A stretch of DNA of 64,000 nt from JAADEM01 sp965371855. Lineage in GTDB: Bacteria > Bacteroidota > Bacteroidia > Bacteroidales > Marinilabiliaceae. Each line of letters begins with the position of its first letter. Position 1 is the first letter of the stretch. The DNA lies in NCBI GenBank assembly GCA_965371855.1, contig CBDUZZ010000017.1, forward strand, positions 1 through 64,000, written 5' to 3'. The position numbers and the translations under genes are program-made. Of the stretch, positions 40,285-49,511 are shown one piece after another. The notes beneath the pieces are model-generated. The model searched no databases, was not told the DNA's origin, and was given only the letters and a program-made list of their open reading frames with translations.

Positions 40285-42501
40285 ATGAAATCAATAACAG
40301 ACAATGAGAAAAAAGAGATTGTTGACAGATACAGGTATTTGTTAACAATTAGCAGGAATATACTTAATACTGAAGATGTAAAACTTATCAGACAGGCAGT
40401 TGAGGTTGCATCAATGCAAAATGAGGAAATGGTGAGAAGACCGTCAGGAATTTTGGCTGTTATACACGCTCTTGATGTAGCACGAATTGTTGTTGAAGAG
40501 ATAGGACTTGGTCGAACTTCTCTTATTGGTGCATTGCTTTATGATGCAATTCAATCATCTCGTGTTCCTTTAGAACGGATAAATTTTATATTTGGTGAGA
40601 AAGTAGCCAATATCACACAAGGGCTGATAAAAGTTGTTGAGCTTTATAATCAGAATACATCTATTGAGAGTGATAACTTCAGAAAATTACTGCTGACTTT
40701 TGCCAGAGATGTAAGGGTTATTCTTATAATTATTGCTGACAGATTACATACTATGCGAACTCTTGATCTGTATAATAAAGATAGTCGTCAGAATATAAGT
40801 GCTGAAGTTTCATATTTGTATGCTCCATTGGCTCACCGTATGGGACTATACAATATTAAATCGGAAATGGAAGATTTGGTTATGAAATTTACTAATAATA
40901 AGACGTATAAGTTTATAGCCAAAAAGCTTAATGAAAGCAAGAGAGCACGCGAAAAATATATTTATGAATTTATTGAGCCGGTAAAAATTGAGCTTGAAAA
41001 ACACGATCTTAACTTTGAGATAAAAGGACGGACAAAAACAATAAACTCCATATATATTAAGATGAAAAAGCAAAATGTGGAGTTTGAACAGGTATATGAT
41101 CTTTTTGCCATTCGTATTATTATTGACAATATTAAACAAAATGAAAAGTCAGATTGCTGGAAAGCATATTCTGTAGTAACTGATAAATATCAACCTAATC
41201 CAAGCCGGTTAAGAGATTGGTTGTCTGTCCCTAAATCCAACGGATATGAGTCGCTTCATACTACAGTGCTGGGGCCGGATAATAAGTGGGTAGAAGTTCA
41301 GATACGTACTAAAAGAATGAATGAGATTGCTGAAAAGGGTTTGGCTGCTCACTGGCGTTACAAGGGTATTAAAGGAGAGGCGGGAATGGATAAGTGGCTA
41401 TCAAATATGCGAGAGATACTTGATAATCTCGAACGTAATGCTGTGGATTTCTTCGACGATTTTAAACTTAATTTATACGATAAAGAAGTTTTTGTTTTTA
41501 CTCCTAAAGGAGAGTTGAGAAGACTTCCCAAAGGTTCAACAGTTCTGGATTTTGCATTTGATATACATACCGAAGTTGGTAAAAAGTGCGTCGGAGCCAA
41601 AGTTAATCAGCGGAATGTGCCCATTAAATATGTATTGCAGAACGGTGACCATGTGGAGATAAACACCTCAAAACATCAGGGGCCAACGCAGGACTGGTTG
41701 AAAATTGTTATTACTTCAAGGGCAAAAACAAAGCTTAAGCAGGCCCTTAGGGAGTTTAAGTATAAAGAGGCCGATGTAGGAAAGGAGATACTTGTAAGGA
41801 GGTTTAAAAACTGGAAATACGAACTTACTGATACACTGCTTCGTCAGCTGATAAAAAGATATAAATCGAAGACTGTACCTGATTTTTATCTGGATATTGC
41901 TTTGGGAAAGATTGATATGATTGATGTCAAAGAGTTTCTGAATGAACAAGAGAGAAAAGACAACGAAGCTGAAAAATCTGATAGTGATGCTCAGAGGAGT
42001 GCCGAAAATTTTGTTCAGAAATCTGAAGTGATTGATAGCAGTGATGATATCCTTGTTATCGATAAAAATCTGTCACAGATTGATTATAAGTTTGCAAAGT
42101 GTTGTAATCCTATTCTTGGGGATGAGATTTTTGGGTTTGTTTCGGTAACCGGCGGAATAAAAATTCATAGACAAAACTGCCCTAATGCTACTGAAATGCG
42201 AAGAAGATTTGGGTATCGTATTGTGTCGGCACGTTGGTCGGGTGGGGCAGATGCCAACTTTCAAACTACTCTGAAAATTACCGGTAATGACGATATTGGT
42301 ATTGTTACTAATATTTCGCAAGTTATCTCTAATGAGATGAAAGTGAAAATGCGGTCAATATCCATTGACTCTCACGAGGGAACTTTTGAAGGTACAGTAA
42401 CGGTTTTTGTACATAACTTAAGAGACCTAGACTTACTGATAAAGAAGATTAAAGATGTGAAGGGTGTATTTGGCGTTTCAAGGATTGATAGTGTATTGTA
42501 A
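40285..42501 (+). CDS. relA: RelA/SpoT-family (p)ppGpp synthetase with degenerate hydrolase site
   Basis: The product has 738 aa. The N-terminal hydrolase-like domain keeps His61 and an ADRLH motif, but the catalytic HDxxED box reads Y86-D87...Q90-S91 and the RLHNM asparagine is Thr156, so hydrolysis is probably lost. The synthetase domain is intact: YDLFAIRIII, GYESLHTTVLGP, EVQIRTKRMNEIAEKGLAAHWRYKG. TGS (about 400-460), a zinc-finger-like KCCNPILGDEIFG and a C-terminal ACT domain follow. It therefore behaves like RelA, a ribosome-linked alarmone synthetase. Confidence 0.93.
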   Translation: MKSITDNEKKEIVDRYRYLLTISRNILNTEDVKLIRQAVEVASMQNEEMVRRPSGILAVIHALDVARIVVEEIGLGRTSLIGALLYDAIQSSRVPLERINFIFGEKVANITQGLIKVVELYNQNTSIESDNFRKLLLTFARDVRVILIIIADRLHTMRTLDLYNKDSRQNISAEVSYLYAPLAHRMGLYNIKSEMEDLVMKFTNNKTYKFIAKKLNESKRAREKYIYEFIEPVKIELEKHDLNFEIKGRTKTINSIYIKMKKQNVEFEQVYDLFAIRIIIDNIKQNEKSDCWKAYSVVTDKYQPNPSRLRDWLSVPKSNGYESLHTTVLGPDNKWVEVQIRTKRMNEIAEKGLAAHWRYKGIKGEAGMDKWLSNMREILDNLERNAVDFFDDFKLNLYDKEVFVFTPKGELRRLPKGSTVLDFAFDIHTEVGKKCVGAKVNQRNVPIKYVLQNGDHVEINTSKHQGPTQDWLKIVITSRAKTKLKQALREFKYKEADVGKEILVRRFKNWKYELTDTLLRQLIKRYKSKTVPDFYLDIALGKIDMIDVKEFLNEQERKDNEAEKSDSDAQRSAENFVQKSEVIDSSDDILVIDKNLSQIDYKFAKCCNPILGDEIFGFVSVTGGIKIHRQNCPNATEMRRRFGYRIVSARWSGGADANFQTTLKITGNDDIGIVTNISQVISNEMKVKMRSISIDSHEGTFEGTVTVFVHNLRDLDLLIKKIKDVKGVFGVSRIDSVL

Positions 42502-42601
42502 AGAGGTTGTGGATCTCATATCTGTAATTTGAATAGAGAGTTTACTTGCTTTTTTCTAATAAATTGCTTAATTTCATAAGCACAATTTAAACTACTATGT
42601 C

Positions 42602-43720
42602 ATGGAAAATAAAATTGTAACTCTTGTGGTCTTATCTTATGAAAAAGCTCAAATGCTTAAACTTCTGCTTAAAAATGAGGGGATAGAGTGTTTTATGGAG
42701 CATCAAAATCTTATTCAGGGAGCAGTATCAATGGGTGTGAATGTGAAAATCAAAGAGGAGGATTTTTCAAAAGCTTTGCCTGTATTGGAGGATCTGTTGC
42801 ATGAAAAGCTGGAGAAAAAGGCTGTTGTTAAAGAAGAAGAGGAAGTTTTAGCACGGATTTTATTGCCGGTTGATTTTTCGGACTATTCGCGTAAAGCCGC
42901 TGATTTTGCTATTGATATGGCTCAAAAAGTAGATGCAGAGATTACTGTTTTTCATACTTTTTATGATCCTATGATCAATTCATTACCTTTTCCTGATACT
43001 TTCATGTATAATATGGATACCGAAGATTTGGTAATTGAGATTCAGAATAAGGCTACAAAGGGTATGGAAGAGTTCAAGAAATATATTGAAGAGAAAATTA
43101 GTAAACAAGGTAATAAAAAGTTAACTGTTGAATTTAAAATGACAAAAGGCATTGCCGAAGAGGAGATTATCAGTTTTAGTAAAGAGTATAACCCGTGGCT
43201 AATTATTATGGGGACTCGCGGAAAGGACAGAAAATCAATTGATTTGATTGGTAGCGTGACTGCCGAGGTCATCGATATGTCAAAATTTCCTGTATTGGTT
43301 ATCCCGGAAGATTTTAATTATACAGGTCTGAAAAATATTAAGAAGGTTCTTTATACAACCAGTTTCGATGAGTCTGATTTTATGTCGCTTGATAAATTAG
43401 AGAAGTTCCTGCGTCCATTGAATGTTAAAATTGTATGTGTCCATGTTGAACCAAAAAAACATTCTCAGTGGGATGAAGTTAGGATGGACGGTCTTAATGG
43501 TTATATGAAAAAAACATACAACAATACTGATGTGGTGTGTGACCTGATTGATAGCGAGGATTTTCTTGAGGGTATAGAACAGTATGTAAAAGAACACAAT
43601 ATTGACTTCATATCATTAACTACAAAGAGAAGAAGTTATATTTCCAGAATGTTTAATCCGAGTATTACCAGAAAGATGTTATTCCATTCAACAACACCAA
43701 TGTTGGTTTTTCATGCTTAA
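42602..43720 (+). CDS. DUF2007-like domain fused to two universal stress protein domains
   Basis: The product has 372 aa. Residues 1-70 are a signal-transducing DUF2007-like domain (LVVLSYEKAQMLKLLLKNEGI). Then come two Usp domains: residues 85-235 (RILLPVDFSDYSRKAADFAI; IIMGTRGKDRKSIDLIGSVTAEVI) and a more diverged second one (KKVLYTTSFDESDF...ISLTTKRRSYISRMFNPSITRKML). Residues GTRGKD and GSVT of the first are an ATP-binding pattern. Usp proteins appear under starvation, in keeping with the neighbouring (p)ppGpp synthetase. Confidence 0.85.
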   Translation: MENKIVTLVVLSYEKAQMLKLLLKNEGIECFMEHQNLIQGAVSMGVNVKIKEEDFSKALPVLEDLLHEKLEKKAVVKEEEEVLARILLPVDFSDYSRKAADFAIDMAQKVDAEITVFHTFYDPMINSLPFPDTFMYNMDTEDLVIEIQNKATKGMEEFKKYIEEKISKQGNKKLTVEFKMTKGIAEEEIISFSKEYNPWLIIMGTRGKDRKSIDLIGSVTAEVIDMSKFPVLVIPEDFNYTGLKNIKKVLYTTSFDESDFMSLDKLEKFLRPLNVKIVCVHVEPKKHSQWDEVRMDGLNGYMKKTYNNTDVVCDLIDSEDFLEGIEQYVKEHNIDFISLTTKRRSYISRMFNPSITRKMLFHSTTPMLVFHA

Positions 43721-43751
43721 TTGTTATTTTTAAAGCATGAATAACTAAAAT

Positions 43752-44660
43752 ATGAGGTTATATTTTATAAGAAACATATCACTCTTACTTCTATTTTCAG
43801 TATTACTGCCGGGCATATTTTGTTATGGGCAAGAAGTGTACTTTGTTAATGGTAAGGTGTTAATTGAGGCTAATGAATTTAATAATGTCACTGTTACCCT
43901 GACAGATAACACTACCTTTAAAAACCTGTCGGTTACTCCTTCGTGTTCGTTTTCTGCAAAGTTGCAATGGAACAATAAGTATTATTTCAAGTTTCAAAAG
44001 CCTGGTTATGTTACAAAAATCATCGAGTTTTCTACACACATACCTAATGATTATTCTCATAGGATTGAGCCATATCTATTGAATGTGAGGTTATTTCCTT
44101 TGTTCAGGGGTGTAGATACAGTTTTTTTTAAAAAGCCGGTAGCAAAAGTTTACTTTGATAATAATATTAATGATTTCACCGATGACCGTGATTATGCTCT
44201 TCAGGTAATATATGCCATAGAGCAGATGAGGAAGAGGGCTAAAGATGGCTTCTCAACCAAGAAAGATAACAGAAATATCTACACATTAAATAATATCAAA
44301 AAAACAGATAATGAAAAGATAATAGTTAGTAACAGTCTGCCATTAAAAGACAGTAAAGATCCGCATGCGAATAAATTAATAGATGTTGAAATTAAACAAA
44401 AAGTATATGGTAAGTGCCTGTTGCCTCCATTGAAAAAAAACTATGTAAAAAAGAAAACTGTTGAGGAATTTAGTTTTGAAGATAAACATATAACAAGGGT
44501 GATAATCAGGAACGGTAACGAGTATAATGTGTATTTCAGGGTAAAGCACAACTGGGGGGGAGTTTATCACTTTATTGATGAATCTCCTTTGGGTGTTTTT
44601 TCCATTACTGAAAATCTGTTTGAACGCAGAACTAAAGAACCAGTAATCAGTAAACAGTGA
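43752..44660 (+). CDS. Exported protein of unknown function with carboxypeptidase-regulatory-like N-terminus
   Basis: The product has 302 aa. A signal peptide (LLLLFSVLLPGIFCYGQ) is followed by a beta-sandwich-like region NGKVLIEANEFNNVTVTLTDN and KYYFKFQKPGYVTKIIEFS, resembling the CarboxypepD_reg fold. The rest is rich in Lys and unrecognised. The last codons (PVISKQ) and the stop are made of CAGTAAT-type heptamers, the start of the array at 44641. The reading frame may have been extended or replaced by the repeat. Confidence 0.65.
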   Translation: MRLYFIRNISLLLLFSVLLPGIFCYGQEVYFVNGKVLIEANEFNNVTVTLTDNTTFKNLSVTPSCSFSAKLQWNNKYYFKFQKPGYVTKIIEFSTHIPNDYSHRIEPYLLNVRLFPLFRGVDTVFFKKPVAKVYFDNNINDFTDDRDYALQVIYAIEQMRKRAKDGFSTKKDNRNIYTLNNIKKTDNEKIIVSNSLPLKDSKDPHANKLIDVEIKQKVYGKCLLPPLKKNYVKKKTVEEFSFEDKHITRVIIRNGNEYNVYFRVKHNWGGVYHFIDESPLGVFSITENLFERRTKEPVISKQ

Positions 44661-44756
44661 CCAGTGATCAGTAATCAGTATGTCCTTTGTAAACGGTAAG
44701 CAGTAAGTAGTAAGTAGTAAGTAGTAAGTAGTAAGCAGTAAGTAGTAAGCAGTATT
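44641..44756. repeat. Heptamer tandem array CAGTAAN/TAGTAAG
   Basis: Six heptamers (44641-44682), an 11-nt interruption, then nine heptamers (44694-44756), mostly TAGTAAG. It begins inside the end of the preceding gene. A related shorter array lies at 23898. Such arrays are prone to slippage and may differ between strains. Confidence 0.8.
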
Positions 44757-44807
44757 ATAAATCTAAAGTTTAGGTAAATTAAATAAAGATTTGAAATTCA
44801 ATAGAAC

Positions 44808-45839
44808 ATGACTAATGTAAGAGGTTTTGCAAGTGACAACAATTCAGGTGTTCATTCTGATATTATGGATGCTATGTTGCATGTGAATAGGGGGCATGCT
44901 GTGGGTTATGGTGATGATGAATATACCGCAGAGGCAATAAAAAAGATTAAAGATATACTGGGCAGTGAGGTAGAGGTGCTGTTTGTATATAATGGTACGG
45001 GTGCTAATGTAATTGCCATTCAGGCATTGGCAAGGCCTTTTAATTCTGTTATCTGTAGCAATTTATCACATATAAATATGGATGAGTGTGGTGCGCCTGA
45101 AAAACAATCGGGGTGTAAACTGCTTCCTGTCAATATTTCAGATGCTAAACTTACGGTGGATTTAATTAAACAGTATATGCATGGATTTGGCTTTGAACAT
45201 CATTCCCAACCCGGAATGGTATCAATAACTCAGGCTACCGAGATGGGTACTGTTTATTCTATTGCCGAAATAAAGGAGATTGCAGATTATGTGCATGAAC
45301 AGGGACTTTATCTGCACATGGACGGTGCAAGAATTTCAAATGCTGCTGTTTCGTTGGGATGTACACTTAAAGAGATGACTTTTGATGCAGGCGTGGATGT
45401 ACTCTCTTTTGGTGGAACAAAAAACGGAATGATGTTCGGTGAGGCTGTTGTTTTTGCAAATGCCGGACTGGCACAGAATGTTAAATATATTCGTAAGCAG
45501 ACTACACAATTACACTCTAAGATGCGGTATATAGGAGCACAATTCAGCACATTGTTAACTGATGATTTATGGAAGAGAAATGCTTTGCATGCTAACAAAA
45601 TGGCCGGGCTACTTGCCGAAAAGATATCTGAAATACCGGAAATCAGAATAACACAAAAGGTGCAGGCTAACGGAGTGTTTTGCATTGTTCCTGAGAAGTT
45701 AATAAAACCATTACAGCAGGAGTTTTTCTTTTATGTATGGGATGAAAAACAGAATGAAGTACGCTGGATGACATCTTTTGATACTACGGAAGAGGATATA
45801 GAAAATTTTGTGTATGCCATAAAGAAATTATTAAAGTGA
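44808..45839 (+). CDS. Low-specificity threonine aldolase / beta-eliminating lyase
   Basis: The product has 343 aa, a PLP enzyme of the aminotransferase fold. The PLP lysine is in VDVLSFGGTKNGMMFGEAVVF, with HMDGARISNAAVSLG upstream (Asp to the pyridine nitrogen). DNNSGVHSDIMDAML, with the following GYGDDEYT, is the N-terminal marker. Members cleave L-threonine or allo-threonine to glycine and acetaldehyde. It overlaps the rhomboid gene by 4 nt. Confidence 0.9.
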   Translation: MTNVRGFASDNNSGVHSDIMDAMLHVNRGHAVGYGDDEYTAEAIKKIKDILGSEVEVLFVYNGTGANVIAIQALARPFNSVICSNLSHINMDECGAPEKQSGCKLLPVNISDAKLTVDLIKQYMHGFGFEHHSQPGMVSITQATEMGTVYSIAEIKEIADYVHEQGLYLHMDGARISNAAVSLGCTLKEMTFDAGVDVLSFGGTKNGMMFGEAVVFANAGLAQNVKYIRKQTTQLHSKMRYIGAQFSTLLTDDLWKRNALHANKMAGLLAEKISEIPEIRITQKVQANGVFCIVPEKLIKPLQQEFFFYVWDEKQNEVRWMTSFDTTEEDIENFVYAIKKLLK

Positions 45840-46489
45840 TAAAAGAAAAGAAAATAATTACAGCAAAGAAGCATTTTATCTATAGTCTGCTTATTCCTTT
45901 GTTATTTGTTTTTGTGGCATTTTCAGTTAAGCTTATTGAAACACTTGAAGGTATAAGTTTTGTTGCTTTCGGGATAAAGCCATTGTCTTTTGAGGGATTG
46001 TCGGGAATACTGTTTTCCCCACTCATTCATGGTGATTGGGATCATCTGTTTGCCAACACTGTACCTATTCTGGTATTGGGCACTGCACTTTTCTATTTTT
46101 ATAAAGACATTAGTCTGAAAGTTTTTATTTTGATTTATCTTTTTACCGGTGCCTGGGTATGGATTGGTGGCCGTGATGCTTGGCATATAGGAGCAAGCGG
46201 AGTAATTTATGGGTTAGGATCTTTTCTTTTTTTCAGTGGTTTGTTGCGAAACTATATTCCATTAATAGCTATATCACTTATTGTGGTGTTTTTGTACGGT
46301 AGTTTGGCGTGGGGTGTGATACCAATTAAGTGGGATTTGCCTTATTCATGGGAATCACATCTTTATGGAGGTATTTCAGGATTGGTGCTGGCAATTATTT
46401 ATAGGAAGGAAGGTCCGCTGAAACCTGAATATGTATGGCCTGAAGAGGAGGAGGATGATGATGGCAATCCGTTTTGGGAGGAGAGCTGA
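45836..46489 (+). CDS. Rhomboid-family intramembrane serine protease
   Basis: The product has 217 aa with six helices. The catalytic serine lies in HIGASGVIYG and the catalytic His in SWESHLYGGISG. HGDWDHLFANTVPILVLG in the first half is the usual rhomboid HxxxN loop. It starts with GTG 45836, overlapping the threonine-aldolase stop, so translation is coupled. The C-terminus is acidic (PEEEEDDDGNP). Substrates are single-pass membrane proteins. The particular target is unknown. Confidence 0.88.
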   Translation: MIKEKKIITAKKHFIYSLLIPLLFVFVAFSVKLIETLEGISFVAFGIKPLSFEGLSGILFSPLIHGDWDHLFANTVPILVLGTALFYFYKDISLKVFILIYLFTGAWVWIGGRDAWHIGASGVIYGLGSFLFFSGLLRNYIPLIAISLIVVFLYGSLAWGVIPIKWDLPYSWESHLYGGISGLVLAIIYRKEGPLKPEYVWPEEEEDDDGNPFWEES

Positions 46490-46500
46490 AAGGTAGCTTA

Positions 46501-46531
46501 GTGAGCGGGTGACTCTAAGTCACCCGCTCAC
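46501..46531 (+). terminator. Perfect 14-bp hairpin after the rhomboid gene
   Basis: GTGAGCGGGTGACT/AGTCACCCGCTCAC with loop CTA sits 11 nt after the stop and is followed by TTTCCTT. The left arm is identical to that of the hairpin at 19401. Further palindromes (AGTCATCCGATGACT, AGTCATCCTATGACT) follow to 46630. Confidence 0.65.
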
Positions 46532-46782
46532 TTTCCTTCACACCAAGGGTTTTCTTCAAGTGAAGCCCTCGGATTTTTCTTAAGTCATCCGATGACTACC
46601 AAGTATCGGCAAACAGTCATCCTATGACTATACTACAAAAAAAAGACTTCGTATTAATTCGTGAAATTTGTGGACAAAAAAGCACCACTGTCAGAGTTTG
46701 CGAAAAGCTTTTTTTAAACCTGTAAATAGTGAATAGTAATCTATTTTGTATATTTTTAAATTTTTTAAATAAATCATTAAAC

Positions 46783-49389
46783 ATGAAACGAGTAAGTATT
46801 CCAATTAAAGTAGTTCTGTTTACGTTAACTGTAATCCTTTTTAGCTCCTGTTCAACAGGAAGTAGTAGTAAAGAGTTTACAGAACATTTTCCGGATGGTA
46901 TTAAAAGGGTATGGGTTGGGTCTGAGTATTGGGCAAACCGTTTGCAGGACTGGCAGGTGAATAATGGCCGGTTAGAGTGTGTCACATCACAGGTTAACCG
47001 TAATATCAATGTGCTTACCTGGCGTCTGAAGAAAGAGTCCGGCACATTTGTAATTTCTGTGAATACAGGATTGTTAACTGATAATCTCGCAGGAAATGAT
47101 AAAAATTGGATGGGCTTGAAAATTGGTGCTCGTGGGCAATTCGATGATTACCGTGATGATGCTATTTACGGAAAAGGACTAAATGCCGGAATAACGGCAG
47201 CAGGAGACCTCTTTATCGGTGCTTTACCTGTAAAAGCTAATGGAAATGCCAAAGCGTTAATTCCATACTTGAAAACCGGCATGGAGTTAAAGTATGAACT
47301 TAATTATAAAGGTGAAAAATATATCCTGAAGCTTTCTGCTCTGGATCCTGATACAAAAAAGGAGTTAGCATCAGTAGAGGAGATAGATGTACCATCACAG
47401 CAGTTGTATGGCAGTATAGCTTTGGTTAGTAATTTTAATAAAAAACCCAGAAGTAATGAAATTCCTAGTTGTTGGTTTGACAATTGGACAATGAAAGGCA
47501 GTAAACTGTCACATTATCCTGAACGTGCGTTTGGACCGGTACTATTTTCACAATATACGCTTAGTAGAAATATTTTAAAACTGACTGCTCAGATGCCTCC
47601 TATAGGTGAATCAGACGGACAGGAGGTTGATTTACAGATACAGGAAAATGGTAAATGGAAAAGTATTCAAAAAGCACCTATAGATAAAGATGCACGTACA
47701 GCTACTTTTAAGGTTGAAAAATGGGATGATACTAAAGATGTTCCTTACCGTTTGTCATATACATTAGCTGTTGGTAGTAGTAAAATGAAGGATTATTTCC
47801 GCAAAGGAACTTTTAGAAAGAATCCTGTTGGAAAGGACAAGTTTATGTTAGCAGCTTTTACCGGAAATAACGATTTGGGATTTCCAAACAGCGATGTTTT
47901 TGAATCAATTAAGAAACTTGATCCTGACATGTTGTTCTTTTCGGGTGATCAAATATATGAAGGCGTAGCCGGATTTGGTGTTCAGAGGGCACCTGTGGAG
48001 AAAGCAATACTTGATTATTTAAGAAAATGGTACTTGTATGGATGGGAGTATGGTGATCTGTTCCGCGACAGGCCTTCAATAAGTATTCCCGACGATCATG
48101 ATGTGTACCACGGAAATATTTGGGGCTGTGGTGGAAAGGCTGTTCCTGAGGGTTTGGGAGCCGGGTATAACGCTCAGGATGCCGGTGGTTTTAAAATGCC
48201 TGCACGTTGGGTTAAAATGGTTGACCGTACACAAACATCAAGTTTACCTGATCCTTACGACCCAACACCCATTGAACAAGGCATAGGTGTATATTATACA
48301 GACATTAATTATGGTGGCATAAGCTTTGCAATCACTGAAGACCGTAAATTTAAATCTGCACCTAAGGCACTTTTGCCGGATGCTCAAGTGAAAAACGGCT
48401 GGGCACAAAACAAAAATTGGAATGCAGCAAAAGATGGAGATGCCCCGGGTGCGGTTCTTTTGGGCGACAGACAATTAGATTTTCTTGAACATTGGGTAGC
48501 CGACTGGTCATATGGTGCAAAAATGAAAGTATTGCTTTCTGCCACTATCTTAGCTAATGTGGCTACTATCCCTGAAAAAGAGATGATAGATGAGATTGTT
48601 CCGAGTCTCAGGGTTTTAAGTGAAGGAGAGTATGCACCTGATGATAAACCTGTTTCCGATATGGATTCTAATGGCTGGCCTCAAACAGGCAGAAACAAAG
48701 CAGTTAAGGTATTACGTAAAGGTTATGCATTTCATGTTGCCGGCGACCAGCATTTAGGCAGTTTTACAAAATATGGTGTTGATGAATGGGGCGATGGCAG
48801 CTATGCTTTTTGTGTTCCTGCTATATCTAATGTATGGCCACGAAGATGGTATCCTTTTACACCGGGATTAAATAGGGCAGGGGGTGCACCTAAATACACA
48901 GGAGATTTTCTTGATGGATTTGGTAATAAAGTTTCTGTATATGCAGTTTCAAACCCTGTTTATACAGGTAAGAAACCGGCAAGATTATATGATCGTGCAA
49001 CAGGCTATGGAATAATTGATTTTCATAAGGACACCAGAGATATTGATGTTCATTGCTGGCCAAGATTTGAAGACCCTACAGCACCTGAATCAAAAGAGTA
49101 TCCCGGATGGCCTGTAACCATTAATCAGATGGATAACTATAACCGTAAAGCATACAGATGGCTGCCAACAGTAACTACGAGCATTTCTGATCCTGTAATT
49201 AAAGTGTATAACGAAACTACCGGTGAATTGGTTTATGCAGTTCGTATCAAAGGCAACTCATTTAATCCTCCGGTATATGAAGAAGGTAGTTACAGAATAG
49301 AAGCAGGAGATGCAGATAGTTTTAAAATTTTCAAAAATCAAAACCCGGTAAAAGAAAAAGGCAAAACAACCATTAAAGTGGAGCTTTAG
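46783..49389 (+). CDS. PhoD-like alkaline phosphatase/phosphodiesterase lipoprotein
   Basis: From ATG 46783 the product has 868 aa with a lipoprotein signal ending FSSC (Cys23). The 270 N-terminal residues resemble a LamG-like sugar/lipid binding fold. The catalytic part shows FSGDQIYEGV, SIPDDHDVYHGNIWG and HVAGDQHLGSF, the metal-binding motifs of the PhoD family (Ca and Fe). It hydrolyses phosphomono- or diesters outside the inner membrane. The starting codon is chosen because the 18 residues before it (MNSNLF...) are not a signal peptide. Confidence 0.85.
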   Translation: MKRVSIPIKVVLFTLTVILFSSCSTGSSSKEFTEHFPDGIKRVWVGSEYWANRLQDWQVNNGRLECVTSQVNRNINVLTWRLKKESGTFVISVNTGLLTDNLAGNDKNWMGLKIGARGQFDDYRDDAIYGKGLNAGITAAGDLFIGALPVKANGNAKALIPYLKTGMELKYELNYKGEKYILKLSALDPDTKKELASVEEIDVPSQQLYGSIALVSNFNKKPRSNEIPSCWFDNWTMKGSKLSHYPERAFGPVLFSQYTLSRNILKLTAQMPPIGESDGQEVDLQIQENGKWKSIQKAPIDKDARTATFKVEKWDDTKDVPYRLSYTLAVGSSKMKDYFRKGTFRKNPVGKDKFMLAAFTGNNDLGFPNSDVFESIKKLDPDMLFFSGDQIYEGVAGFGVQRAPVEKAILDYLRKWYLYGWEYGDLFRDRPSISIPDDHDVYHGNIWGCGGKAVPEGLGAGYNAQDAGGFKMPARWVKMVDRTQTSSLPDPYDPTPIEQGIGVYYTDINYGGISFAITEDRKFKSAPKALLPDAQVKNGWAQNKNWNAAKDGDAPGAVLLGDRQLDFLEHWVADWSYGAKMKVLLSATILANVATIPEKEMIDEIVPSLRVLSEGEYAPDDKPVSDMDSNGWPQTGRNKAVKVLRKGYAFHVAGDQHLGSFTKYGVDEWGDGSYAFCVPAISNVWPRRWYPFTPGLNRAGGAPKYTGDFLDGFGNKVSVYAVSNPVYTGKKPARLYDRATGYGIIDFHKDTRDIDVHCWPRFEDPTAPESKEYPGWPVTINQMDNYNRKAYRWLPTVTTSISDPVIKVYNETTGELVYAVRIKGNSFNPPVYEEGSYRIEAGDADSFKIFKNQNPVKEKGKTTIKVEL

Positions 49390-49511
49390 TAATCTATTTG
49401 GTGTGATTTGAAGTTTTAAACCTGGAAGGTTTGATAATATATTTTGGAATCCTCGTAAATTGTATTTTTGAATATTAGAATTAATTGGCGAATTATTGAT
49501 ATAAAATTCAT

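Noticed and set aside
44641..44756. CRISPR-like regular repeats
   Set aside because: The units are 7 bp, contiguous, with no spacers and no cas genes; this is a simple tandem array.
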